NCBI RefSeq assembly: GCF_003001935.1
Contig: NZ_PVNG01000014.1
Span: 287,513-351,512, forward strand
Origin: Nonomuraea fuscirosea
GTDB lineage: Bacteria; Actinomycetota; Actinomycetes; Streptosporangiales; Streptosporangiaceae
Reading direction: 5' to 3'
DNA length: 64,000 bases
The notes under the pieces were generated by a model. It made no database searches, was not told the origin of the DNA, and worked only from the letters and a program-made list of their open reading frames with translations. The position numbers were made by a program, and so were the translations under genes. Below, in pieces: positions 8,050-16,168 of this stretch. Position 1 is the stretch's first letter; each line of letters begins with the position of its first letter.

Positions 8050-9011
8050 AGGTCGCCTCCCATGGCGGTGGAGTGGAATCGGTCCCGGTAGTCGGAGGGG
8101 GCGATGCCGACCCGGCGGTGGAACGTCCGGCGCAGGGTCTCGGCGGTGCCGAAGCCGCAGCGGCGGGCGATGGCCTCGACCGGGTCGTCGCCCTCGGCGA
8201 GCGCGCGCTGGGCCGCCTCGACCCGGACCCGCTCGACGTACGAGCCGGGCGGGACGCCGAGTTCGGCGGTGAAGCGGCGCTGCAGGTGGCGTGGGCTGAT
8301 GCCGGCCCGCAGGGCGAGATCCCTGATGTCGTGCCTGGCGCCGGGGTCGGCGTGGATGGACGACACGGCGGCGCGGACGGGGTCGCTGGCCGGCTGCCTG
8401 GACCACAACCCCACGCCGAACTGCGACTGGCTGCCCGGTCTGCGTAAGAAGAGGACCAGCCGTCTGGCCACGCCGTGCGCGACGTCGCGGCCGAGGTCGT
8501 CCTCCACCAGGGCGAGGGCGAGGTCCATGCCGGCGGTCACGCCGGCCGACGACCAGACGCGCCCGTCCCTGACGAAGATCGGGTCGCTGTCGACGGTGAC
8601 CTCGGGGTGCTCCGCCGCCAGGCGTTCCGCGCGGGCCCAGTGGGTGGTCACCCGGCGGCCGTCGAGCAGGCCGGCGGCGGCGAGCAGGAACGCGCCGGTG
8701 CAGACCGAGGTGGCCCGGCGAGCTCCAGAGCCGGCGGCGGTGATCCAGGACAGCAGCGCGGCGTCGTTCCTGGCCGCGTAGACGCCGGAGCCGCCGGCCA
8801 CGACCAGGGTGTCCACGCCGTCGGCGGAGAGCGTGCCGGGTCCGTGGCCGGCGTGCACGGGCAGGCCGCTGCTCGCCCGGACCAGGCCGGGTGCGGGGGC
8901 CAGGATCTCGCAGGTGTAGGCGCCGGCCTGGTGGAAGACCTCGTACGGGCCGGCCAGGTCGAGTGACTGGAAGCCGTCGAAGACGACGAAGACGACGCGG
9001 CGCTGTTTCAC
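8046..9011 (-). CDS. GlxA-family transcriptional regulator (DJ-1 domain plus AraC HTH)
   Basis: 321 residues. The N-terminal 190 residues form a DJ-1/PfpI domain (VFVVFDGFQSLDLAGPYEV, elbow TSVCTGAFLLAAAG). The C-terminal about 100 residues form a double AraC helix-turn-helix, with LALRAGISPRHLQRRFTAEL and IARRCGFGTAETLRRTFHRR. The amidotransferase-like domain acts as ligand sensor in this family. GTG 9011 is chosen because it begins right at strand one (VKQRRVVFVV). It is the first gene of a two-gene operon with another DJ-1 protein, and divergent from the membrane-protein operon at 9146. Confidence 0.9.
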   Translation of the reverse strand: MKQRRVVFVVFDGFQSLDLAGPYEVFHQAGAYTCEILAPAPGLVRASSGLPVHAGHGPGTLSADGVDTLVVAGGSGVYAARNDAALLSWITAAGSGARRATSVCTGAFLLAAAGLLDGRRVTTHWARAERLAAEHPEVTVDSDPIFVRDGRVWSSAGVTAGMDLALALVEDDLGRDVAHGVARRLVLFLRRPGSQSQFGVGLWSRQPASDPVRAAVSSIHADPGARHDIRDLALRAGISPRHLQRRFTAELGVPPGSYVERVRVEAAQRALAEGDDPVEAIARRCGFGTAETLRRTFHRRVGIAPSDYRDRFHSTAMGGDL

Positions 9012-9082
9012 CGTTCCAGCTTGTGACCGGGCCGGACGTGGCGTCAACGACCGGCACCCCACAGATCGCGCCATCTCCTCCC

Positions 9083-9131
9083 CCTTCAGTGACCCTGAAG
9101 GTGTCGTGTTACGCTTCAGGCTGCCTGAAGG
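9083..9131. promoter_or_regulatory. Two identical dyads CTTCAG-N5-CTGAAG, probable operator pair
   Basis: CTTCAG-N5-CTGAAG occurs at 9084-9100 and again at 9114-9130. Both copies have the same 5-base spacer and their centres are 30 bases apart, close to three helical turns. They sit in the divergent gap between the GlxA regulator and the membrane-protein operon, 15-60 bases before the 9146 start. This is the layout of a dimeric repressor binding cooperatively to both sites. Which regulator binds is unknown; the adjacent GlxA protein is one candidate. Confidence 0.7.
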
Positions 9132-9145
9132 TTGGAGGGAGAACG

Positions 9146-9628
9146 ATGGAACATCTGCTGTTGTCGGTGCACGTGCTCGCCGGCATCGTGTTCGTGGGCG
9201 GCTCGGCCGTCGCGACGAGCCTGTTCCCGCGCTACGTACCGGTGGCCGCCCCGGTCACCGTCCCCGTCACCACTGTGGCCGATGAGAGCGTGGACAACGG
9301 GCGGAGCCGGGCCGTGGCGCTGGCGTTGCACCGCATCACCCGCGGCTACAGCCTGGCCGGCCTGGTCGTGCCCGCCGCCGGGCTCGTCCTGGCCTTCGTG
9401 CAGGGGCGTACCGGCGAGATCTGGATCACCCTCGCCGTCGTCCTCACCGCCGCCGCCGGCTTCCTGCTCGCCGTGCAGATCTATCCACGCCAGCGCGACG
9501 CCCTGGCCACGCCGGGCGACCGCGCCCGGTTGAAGCCGCTGTCGATGATGGCCGGGTGCTACAACGTGCTGTGGACGATCGTCGTCGTGCTGATGATCGT
9601 CCGTCCCGGCGCGGGCGAGGGGGCCTGA
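9146..9628 (+). CDS. Four-helix integral membrane protein (CopD/DUF2269-like)
   Basis: 160 residues with about four membrane spans. MEHLLLSVHVLAGIVFVGGS opens with a histidine in the first helix, as in CopD/DUF2269 proteins, and LALHRITRGYSLAGLVVPA carries another. A hydrophilic stretch near residues 45-60 separates helices one and two. Function is unknown; the histidine pattern hints at metal or haem but does not prove it. Start ATG has GGAGGGAGAACG before it. It overlaps the next gene (TGATG). Confidence 0.75.
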   Translation: MEHLLLSVHVLAGIVFVGGSAVATSLFPRYVPVAAPVTVPVTTVADESVDNGRSRAVALALHRITRGYSLAGLVVPAAGLVLAFVQGRTGEIWITLAVVLTAAAGFLLAVQIYPRQRDALATPGDRARLKPLSMMAGCYNVLWTIVVVLMIVRPGAGEGA

Positions 9629-9900
9629 TGTCCGTGCGCGCGTTGCGGATCGCGGCCGCCGTCGAGACGCTGTCCCTGGCGATCCTGCTGACCAACCTGG
9701 CGACGGTGCACGAGCCGGCGGTCGCCTCGCTCGTCGGCCCCGTGCACGGCGCGGCCTACCTGGCCGTCATCGCCATCACCGTGCTGATCCCCGGCAGCGC
9801 CGCGACCGGCGCCCGCCGGCGCGCCGTCGTCCCGGTGATCGGCGGCCTGCTCGCCCTCTGGCGGCTCCGCGCGCCCGCCCTGGACAAGCCCGTTTCCTGA
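9628..9900 (+). CDS. Small DUF3817-like membrane protein
   Basis: 90 residues starting MSVRALRIAAAVETLSLAIL, with three hydrophobic segments. The opening helix with a glutamate (AAAVETLSLAILLTNL) resembles DUF3817 proteins, an uncharacterised actinobacterial family. Its start overlaps the preceding stop by one base, so the two are one operon under the CTTCAG dyads. The family assignment is by general resemblance only. Confidence 0.65.
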   Translation: MSVRALRIAAAVETLSLAILLTNLATVHEPAVASLVGPVHGAAYLAVIAITVLIPGSAATGARRRAVVPVIGGLLALWRLRAPALDKPVS

Positions 9901-9953
9901 TCCTACGTTCGAGGAGGTTCACCGACCGCGCCCCCCGGATGAGGTGACGTCCC

Positions 9954-10868
9954 ATGCCCTTGGATCACGCGACGACCGCACTGCTGGAGCAACTGGCCGC
10001 GCTGGGCGGCCCGCCGCTGCACGAGCTCGCCCCTGAGGAGGCCCGCACCGTCAGCGCCGGGCTGAGCGAGCTGAGCGGCAAGGGCCCCGACGTGGCCCGG
10101 GTCGAGGAGGTCACGATCCCGGCCGAGGACGGCGCGTCGTTCCCGGCCCGCGTCCTCGTCGCGAACGGCACCCCGCGCGGCGTCATCGTCTACTACCACG
10201 GCGGCGGCTGGGTGATCGGCTCCATCGACGAGTTCGACGCCCTGGGCAGGGAACTGGCCGTGCGCACCGGCTGCGCCGTGGTGCTGGCCGGCTACCGGCT
10301 GGCCCCCGAGCACCGCTACCCGGTCGCCGCCCGCGACGCCTACGCGGCCCTGCTCTGGGCCGCCTCCGACATGCCGGGCCTGCCGATCATCGTGGCGGGC
10401 GACAGCGCGGGCGGCAACCTGGCGGCGGTGGTGGCGCAGCGGGCCAGGGACGAGGGCGGCCCGGCGATCGCGCTGCAGGTGCTGGTCTATCCCGTCACCG
10501 ACTGCGACCTGGACGCCCCCTCCTACCAGGATCCGGACCGCCAGCTGCTGCTCACCCGCGACGGGATGGTCTACTTCTGGGACCACTACGCCCCCGACCC
10601 CGGCGCGCGGGCCAACCCGGACGCCTCGCCGCTGCGGGCGGCCGAGCTGTCCGGCCTGCCGCCGGCGCTCGTGCTGACCGCCGAGTACGACATCCTGCGC
10701 GAGGAGGGCGAGGCCTACGCCGAGCGGCTGCGCCAGGCGGGGGTGCCGGTGGAGTCCAAGCGGTTCGAGGGCCAGATGCACGTCTTCTTCACGATGGTGA
10801 ACGTGCTGCCGGCCAGCGCCGAGGCGCTCGACCTGGTCGCCGGCGCCGTCGGGCGCAGCCTGGGATGA
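9954..10868 (+). CDS. Alpha/beta hydrolase, hormone-sensitive-lipase family esterase
   Basis: 304 residues with the family IV pattern: oxyanion HGGGW near residue 81, nucleophile GDSAGG near residue 150, acid in AEYDILREEG and histidine in GQMHVFF. These are cytoplasmic carboxylesterases acting on short-chain esters. GAGGTGACGTCCC precedes the ATG. It may be read through from the upstream membrane genes, 54 bases away, but has its own ribosome site. A strong hairpin terminator follows the stop. Confidence 0.9.
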   Translation: MPLDHATTALLEQLAALGGPPLHELAPEEARTVSAGLSELSGKGPDVARVEEVTIPAEDGASFPARVLVANGTPRGVIVYYHGGGWVIGSIDEFDALGRELAVRTGCAVVLAGYRLAPEHRYPVAARDAYAALLWAASDMPGLPIIVAGDSAGGNLAAVVAQRARDEGGPAIALQVLVYPVTDCDLDAPSYQDPDRQLLLTRDGMVYFWDHYAPDPGARANPDASPLRAAELSGLPPALVLTAEYDILREEGEAYAERLRQAGVPVESKRFEGQMHVFFTMVNVLPASAEALDLVAGAVGRSLG

Positions 10869-10874
10869 ACGGAC

Positions 10875-10900
10875 GGGCCCGGCCTGAGTGCGCCGGGCCC
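10875..10900. terminator. Bidirectional hairpin terminator
   Basis: GGGCCCGGC-N8-GCCGGGCCC forms a perfect 9-bp GC stem between the convergent esterase gene and the MFS small-subunit gene. There is no T-run, as usual in actinomycetes. Confidence 0.7.
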
Positions 10901-10911
10901 GCCCTCTCACG

Positions 10912-11025
10912 TCATCCGGCGAAGAGCTGGGTGAGCTTCAGGAACAGCTCGTACACGCCGTACGCGAACGGCAGCCCCACCCAGAGCCACGCCACCACCT
11001 TCAGCCAGGTGCGCCCCTCGCTCAT
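10912..11025 (-). CDS. MFS transporter small subunit (37 residues)
   Basis: This tiny gene encodes a 37-residue protein beginning MSEGRTWLKVVAWLWVG and ending LFLKLTQLFAG, with a single amphipathic membrane helix. Its ATG overlaps the TGA of the OxlT-like MFS gene (ATGA), so it is translationally coupled to it. Very short proteins with a VAWLWV.LP.AYGVYE core are found right after oxalate/formate-type MFS genes in actinobacteria and are annotated as MFS small subunits. Their role, probably stabilising the carrier, is not established. Confidence 0.75.
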   Translation of the reverse strand: MSEGRTWLKVVAWLWVGLPFAYGVYELFLKLTQLFAG

Positions 11026-12437
11026 ACCGCCTGTCCCTTCTCCGTCACCTGCGGGTCGAGCCGCTGCACGGGCTTCTCATGGAATCTCTCGTGCACCGGC
11101 CGGATCAGCTCGTTGGCGAGGAAGCCCACCACGAGCAGCCCGATCATGATGAACAGCGAGGTCGTGTAGAGGTCGGGCCCGGCCCGGCCGGCCGCCTTCT
11201 GGCTGTCGGCGATGGCGTTGATGATCAGCGGGCCGAGCACGCCGGCGGTGGACCAGGCCGTGAGCAGGCGGCCGTGGATGGCCCCCACCTGGTAGGTGCC
11301 GAACAGGTCCTTGAGGTAGGCGGGCACGGTCGCGAAGCCGCCGCCGTAGAAGGACAGGATGCCGATCGCGCACAGGATGAACAGCGGCTTGGAGCTGTCG
11401 CCGGCCAGGGCGATGGCGAGGTAGAGCAGCCCGCCGACGCCCAGGTAGACGCGGTACATGTTCTTGCGCCCGATCAGGTCCGAGGTGGACGACCAGACGA
11501 AGCGGCCGGCCATGTTGGCCAGCGACAGCAGCGCGACGAAGCCGGCCGCCGCCCCGACGGCGACGGGCGCCTGCGTACCGGCGAAGAAGTCCCTGATCAT
11601 CGGCGCGGCCTTCTCCAGGATGCCGATGCCGGCCGTGACGTTGCAGCACAGCACGACCCACAGCAGGTAGAACTGCGGGGTGCGGATGGCGTTGGCCGCG
11701 GAGACGTCGGCGCTGGTGATCAGCGGGCGGGTGCTGGCCGCCGGCGGGCTCCAGCCCTTGGGTTTCCAGCCGTCGGCGGGCACCCGGACGAGGAGCACGC
11801 CCATCGTCATGAACACGGCGTAGACGAGGCCGTGCACGAGGAACGTCATCGCGATGCCGCCGGTGGCGGTGCCGAACGAGGACAACATCTGCGCCGACCA
11901 CGGCGAGGCGATGAGCGCGCCGCCGCCGAATCCCATGATCGCGATGCCGGTGGCCATGCCCGGCCGGTCGGGGAACCATTTGATCAGGGTCGAGACCGGC
12001 GAGATGTAGCCGATGCCGAGTCCGATGCCGCCGACGAAGCCGTAGCCGAACACCACCAGCCAGTACTGCCGGGTGGCCACGCCCAGCGCCGACAGCAGGA
12101 AGCCGGAGGAGAAGCAGGCCATGGAGACGAACATCGCCCAGCGGGGCCCGTTGCGCTCGACCAGCGTGCCGCCGAAGGCGGCCGACAGGCCGAGCATGAC
12201 GATGCCGAGCTGGAACGGGAGCGCGCTCTGGGTGCCGGAGAGCCCGAGCGAGGATTCGAGCGGGGGTTTGAAGACGCTCCACGCGTACGCCTGCCCGATG
12301 GCCAGGTGCACGGAGAGCGCGGCGGGCGGCACGAGCCATCGGCTCCAGGTGGGTGCCGCGATGGTACGAGAACGACTGAGGAAACCTGCGGAGCTAGCGA
12401 ACCTGGTCCTGTCTGCCACGCACCACGGGTACCACAT
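11022..12437 (-). CDS. MFS carrier, oxalate/formate antiporter (OxlT) type
   Basis: 471 residues with 12 predicted membrane spans. The first, LSVHLAIGQAYAWSVF, carries the signature of the OxlT branch of the major facilitator superfamily. VGGIGLGIGYISPVSTLIKWFPDRPG is the loop 4-5 region with the branch's conserved WFPD-RPG pattern. It probably exchanges small mono- or dicarboxylates across the cytoplasmic membrane. The ATG at 12437 lies inside a dyad and neither it nor the GTG at 12419 has a ribosome site, so translation may be leaderless. It is followed by a coupled 37-residue partner. Confidence 0.88.
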   Translation of the reverse strand: MWYPWCVADRTRFASSAGFLSRSRTIAAPTWSRWLVPPAALSVHLAIGQAYAWSVFKPPLESSLGLSGTQSALPFQLGIVMLGLSAAFGGTLVERNGPRWAMFVSMACFSSGFLLSALGVATRQYWLVVFGYGFVGGIGLGIGYISPVSTLIKWFPDRPGMATGIAIMGFGGGALIASPWSAQMLSSFGTATGGIAMTFLVHGLVYAVFMTMGVLLVRVPADGWKPKGWSPPAASTRPLITSADVSAANAIRTPQFYLLWVVLCCNVTAGIGILEKAAPMIRDFFAGTQAPVAVGAAAGFVALLSLANMAGRFVWSSTSDLIGRKNMYRVYLGVGGLLYLAIALAGDSSKPLFILCAIGILSFYGGGFATVPAYLKDLFGTYQVGAIHGRLLTAWSTAGVLGPLIINAIADSQKAAGRAGPDLYTTSLFIMIGLLVVGFLANELIRPVHERFHEKPVQRLDPQVTEKGQAV

Positions 12438-12445
12438 ACGGTATG
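12435..12445. promoter_or_regulatory. Dyad CATAC-G-GTATG at the MFS start
   Basis: A perfect inverted repeat overlaps the MFS start codon in an AT-rich patch between divergent genes. A repressor bound here would block initiation. No dedicated regulator gene is adjacent. Confidence 0.35.
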
Positions 12446-12565
12446 CAGTATTTGAAAACCGTACGAGTTTTACGGCGAGCGGTCAGTTTGCGTCGATGAA
12501 CGGCTGCCGACCCGTGAGCCGGAGAGCCCGCGATCATAATGGAGGCAACCACGAGCGGGGGCGGC

Positions 12566-14062
12566 ATGGTGACCAGCGGGCCAGAAGTCAGGATCGCGAC
12601 CGGCGGCGTGCGCGGCCGGACCGGCGACGGCGTGTCCGTCTTCCTCGGCATCCCGTTCGCCCGGCCACCCCTCGGCGACCTGCGCTTCGCCGCCCCCGTG
12701 CGCGCCGAGGCGTGGGGCGGGGCGCGTGACTGCGTGGCGTTCGGGCCGCCGCCGCCCCAGCAGTCCATGCTCACGGACACGCCCGCCCGGGACCGCGCCG
12801 GGGAGAGCTGGCTGACCGTCAACGTCTGGACGCCGTCGCCCGGCCCCGCCGCGCGGCTGCCGGTGCTGGTGTGGATCTACGGCGGCGCGTACCGGGCGGG
12901 CGAGGCGGGCGACTCCGTCTACGACGGCACGGTGCTGGCCCGCGAGGGCGGCGTGGTGGTCGTCACGCTCAACTACCGGGTGGGCATGGAGGGCTTCGCC
13001 CAGATCGAGGGGGCGCCGGCCAACCGGGGGCTGCTCGACCAGGTGGCCGCGCTGGAGTGGGTGCGCGACAACGTGGCCGCGTTCGGGGGCGACCCGGGGC
13101 GGGTGACGGTGTTCGGCGAGTCGGCGGGGGCCGGGTCGATCGCCGCGCTCCTGGCCATGCCGAGGGCCGCCGGGCTGTTCGGGCGGGCCGTCGCGCAGAG
13201 TGTGCCCGGCACGTTCTTCTCCGCGCCGCTGGCCGCCGACATCGCCGCCGTCCTGGCCGGCGAGCTGGGGCTGCGCGCCTCGGTCGCCGACCTCGCCGCC
13301 GTCGCGCCCGAGCGTCTGGTGGCCGCCACGGAGGCGTTCAACGGCAAGATGCTCCAGTACGAGGACCGCTGGGGGCCGGTGGCCCGCACCGTCACCCCCT
13401 TCTCCCCCGTCGTGGACGGCGACGTGCTGCCCCGCGACCCCTGGGCCGCGCTGGCCGGGGGCGCCGCCCGTGAGGTCGAGCTGGTCGCGGGCCACAACCG
13501 CGACGAGTACCGCCTGTTCATGGGCATGGGCCGGCCGCCTGCCTCCTGGGAGGAACGGGCCGACGAGCTGCTGCGGGCGTTCGCGCCCGGGATCGACTAC
13601 CGGGCCGCCTTCCCCGGCGCCGGGGCCGAGGAGCTGTGCGAGCTGGTGCAGTCCGACTGGCTGTTCCGCATGCCGAGCCTGCGCCTGGCCGAGGCGCAGG
13701 CCGCCGGGGGCGGGCGGGCGTACGTCTACGAGCTGACCTGGCCCAGCCCGGCCGGCGGCGGCGAGCTGGGCGCCTGCCACGCCCTCGACGTCCCGCTGGT
13801 CTTCGGCAACCTCGGCAGCGGGATGGCCCGCTTCTTCCTCGGCGACCCGGTCCCGCCTGGGGCGGCCGAGGTGTCGGCGGACTTCCGCCGCGCGTGGACG
13901 GCGTTCGCGGCGGGCGAGGGGCCGGGATGGGAGGCGTACGAGCCGGGACGGCGCCTGGTCCGCCTCTTCGACACCCCGCCGTCGGTCGAGCCGTACCCGG
14001 AGGAGACCTCCCGCCGCCTGTGGACCGCCCACCGGTTCGGCACACTCCCGCTCCACGCCTGA
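12566..14062 (+). CDS. Type-B carboxylesterase
   Basis: About 498 residues. The family signature is complete: EDLNVW-like LTVNVWTPS, oxyanion YGGAY, nucleophile FGESAGAGS, acid glutamate in AGHNRDEYRLF, and histidine in ACHALDVPLVFGN. Such enzymes hydrolyse carboxylic esters, including p-nitrobenzyl and aryl esters. It has no signal peptide, so it is cytoplasmic. ATG 12566 is preferred because GAGCGGGGGCGGC precedes it; ATG 12539 adds nine residues but its GGAG is 16 bases away. Confidence 0.9.
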   Translation: MVTSGPEVRIATGGVRGRTGDGVSVFLGIPFARPPLGDLRFAAPVRAEAWGGARDCVAFGPPPPQQSMLTDTPARDRAGESWLTVNVWTPSPGPAARLPVLVWIYGGAYRAGEAGDSVYDGTVLAREGGVVVVTLNYRVGMEGFAQIEGAPANRGLLDQVAALEWVRDNVAAFGGDPGRVTVFGESAGAGSIAALLAMPRAAGLFGRAVAQSVPGTFFSAPLAADIAAVLAGELGLRASVADLAAVAPERLVAATEAFNGKMLQYEDRWGPVARTVTPFSPVVDGDVLPRDPWAALAGGAAREVELVAGHNRDEYRLFMGMGRPPASWEERADELLRAFAPGIDYRAAFPGAGAEELCELVQSDWLFRMPSLRLAEAQAAGGGRAYVYELTWPSPAGGGELGACHALDVPLVFGNLGSGMARFFLGDPVPPGAAEVSADFRRAWTAFAAGEGPGWEAYEPGRRLVRLFDTPPSVEPYPEETSRRLWTAHRFGTLPLHA

Positions 14063-14127
14063 CCGGCCCCCGCTCACCGCGCGACCGACCCGCACTTCTC
14101 GCCCGACCGGCTCTGGCGCGCCGGCGC

Positions 14128-14145
14128 CCTAGGGAAAGCCCTAGG
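14128..14145. promoter_or_regulatory. Dyad CCTAGGG-AAAG-CCCTAGG between esterase and S41 peptidase
   Basis: A perfect 7-bp inverted repeat whose arms each contain the palindrome CCTAGG. It lies in the 188-base gap after the esterase and 105 bases before the S41 gene. It could be an operator for the peptidase gene or a weak terminator. Nothing else is apparent in this gap. Confidence 0.4.
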
Positions 14146-14250
14146 CCACCCCCCGTGGCGCGGCCGCCGCGCCCGGTGGCAGCGTGCCGTCTGCGGGCTC
14201 GGGAACGTTCCCCGCGCCCGCACCGAGACGACACCGGGTGGGTGGACGAC

Positions 14251-16152
14251 ATGACCGAGCCAACAAGCGGGGTGGCGAAACAGGAGCTCCACGACTTCCT
14301 GCGCACCGCGGACAAGCTGACGCTCGACGACCGCAAGCTCCTGGTCCAGCAGGCGCTGCTGCTCATCGAGCAGAACTACGTGCACCTGCCGCTCAAGGCC
14401 GCGATGCACGCCGTCAACCCGGTGCAGCGGCTGCGGCTGCTCGCGGCACGGCTGAGCCGGCAGACCCCGGCGACCATGGGCCCGGAGTGGCGCTTCCACG
14501 CCGAGCTGTCGGAGATCTTCCACTCCGTACGCGACCTGCACACCAACTACCTGCTGCCGCTCCCGTACGCCGGCAAGATCGCCTACCTCCCGTACCTGAT
14601 CGAGGAGTACCACACCGGCGACGAGCGCCACTACGTCGTCACCATGACCGTCGAGGGCTTCACCGCGCCCGGGTTCGGGCCGGGCGTGGAGGTCACCCAC
14701 TGGAACGGCGTCCCGATCGACCGGGCGGTCGAGCACAACGCGGCCAGGTTCGCGGGCAGCAACCCGGGCGCGCGGCACGCGCGCGGCCTGCAGTCGCTGA
14801 CGATCCGGCCGCTGCGCCTGCACGTGCCGCCGGAGGAGAGCTGGGTCGTGCTCACCTACGTCGGCGCCGACGGGATCCGCAGGGAGCTGCGCGAGAGCTG
14901 GCGGGTCAGCGACAACCAGCCGTCGTTCGTGGACGCGGACCGGCTCAGCGTGGCCGCCGTGGCCCAGGGCCTCGACCTCGGCGCGGACGAGATCGGCCGG
15001 GCCACGAAGATGTTGTACGTCCCCGAGGCCGTCACCCCGCTGGAGACGCTGGGCGGCGCCGAGCTCACGGCCGAGCCCGCCGCGCCCGGCGCGGACCTGC
15101 CCACGTCGATGCCCGGCTTCTTCCGGGCCAGGAGCGTCGTCACGCCGTCCGGCGTCTTCGGCCATCTGCGGATCTTCAGCTTCAGCGTCAACGACCCCGG
15201 CGCGTTCGTGCGCGAGTTCGTCCGGCTCGTCGAGCTGCTGCCGCAGGACGGGCTCGTGGTGGACGTACGGGACAACGGCGGCGGGCACATCCACGCGGCC
15301 GAGTTCCTGCTGCAGACGCTCACCCCGCGCCCGATCGTCCCCGAGCCGACCCAGTTCGTCACGACGGCGCTGAACCAGCGCGTCTGCGGGCAGCACAAGG
15401 AGAACCCGACCGGCGAGATCGACCTCGGGCCCTGGTGCCCGTCCATGGAGCAGGCGCTGGAGACCGGCGCGGTCTACTCGGGCAGCTTCCCCATCACCCC
15501 GGCCGACGGGGCCAACGTCATCGGCCAGCGGTACTTCGGCCCGGTCGTGCTGATCACCAACGCCCTGTGCTACTCGGCGACCGACATCTTCGCCGGCGGC
15601 TTCCAGGACCACCGGATCGGCCCCGTCCTCGGCACCGACGACAGCACGGGCGCGGGCGGCGCGAACGTGTGGACCCACGCGCTGCTCAAGCTCCTGCTCG
15701 AACTGCCCTCCCCCGTGCCCGGCAGCCCCTACCAGCCGCTGCCCGGGCAGGCGGGCATGCGGGTGTCGATCAGGCGGACGCTGCGGGTGCACGACCTGGC
15801 CGGCACGCCCGTCGAGGACCTCGGCGTGGCCTCCGACCACCGGCACCTGATGACCCGCGACGACGTCCTGCACGGCAACGCCGACCTGCTCGCCCGGGCC
15901 GGCGAACTGCTGGCCGGGCGGCCGGTGCGGCGGCTGGACGTGCGGGTCACCGGGACCGGCCTGACGCTGTCGACCCGGCTGGTCGACCGGGCCGACGTGT
16001 ACGTGGACGGGCGGCCGGCGGTGTCGGTGGACGTGACCGGGCCGGAGACGACCGTGACGGTGCCGGGGGCGGCGGGCGCGGGCGTCATCCGGGTGGAGGG
16101 GTTCGAGCACGGCGAGCTGGTCGCCGCCCGGACGATCCTGCCGCAGTCCTGA
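14251..16152 (+). CDS. S41 (C-terminal processing/tail-specific) family peptidase
   Basis: 633 residues. The catalytic region is near residues 330-460: VVDVRDNGGGHIHAAEFLLQ, then VLITNALCYSATDIFAGGFQDH with the serine nucleophile in CYSATD, then GPVLGTDDSTGAGGANVW. The N-terminal 250 residues include a helical region and a segment that may be a divergent PDZ domain (EVTHWNGVPIDRAVEHNA). No signal peptide is seen, unlike exported CtpA, so it may be cytoplasmic. The ATG at 14251 has only a weak GGTGG upstream. It ends 17 bases from the convergent regulator gene. Confidence 0.85.
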   Translation: MTEPTSGVAKQELHDFLRTADKLTLDDRKLLVQQALLLIEQNYVHLPLKAAMHAVNPVQRLRLLAARLSRQTPATMGPEWRFHAELSEIFHSVRDLHTNYLLPLPYAGKIAYLPYLIEEYHTGDERHYVVTMTVEGFTAPGFGPGVEVTHWNGVPIDRAVEHNAARFAGSNPGARHARGLQSLTIRPLRLHVPPEESWVVLTYVGADGIRRELRESWRVSDNQPSFVDADRLSVAAVAQGLDLGADEIGRATKMLYVPEAVTPLETLGGAELTAEPAAPGADLPTSMPGFFRARSVVTPSGVFGHLRIFSFSVNDPGAFVREFVRLVELLPQDGLVVDVRDNGGGHIHAAEFLLQTLTPRPIVPEPTQFVTTALNQRVCGQHKENPTGEIDLGPWCPSMEQALETGAVYSGSFPITPADGANVIGQRYFGPVVLITNALCYSATDIFAGGFQDHRIGPVLGTDDSTGAGGANVWTHALLKLLLELPSPVPGSPYQPLPGQAGMRVSIRRTLRVHDLAGTPVEDLGVASDHRHLMTRDDVLHGNADLLARAGELLAGRPVRRLDVRVTGTGLTLSTRLVDRADVYVDGRPAVSVDVTGPETTVTVPGAAGAGVIRVEGFEHGELVAARTILPQS

Positions 16153-16168
16153 ACGAGTTGTCCGCCTG

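Noticed and set aside
12470..14095. Long open frame on the minus strand opposite the carboxylesterase
   Set aside because: It is the GC-rich shadow of the plus-strand gene, which has complete type-B carboxylesterase motifs. The shadow product is Arg/Gly/Ala/Pro-rich with no motif.
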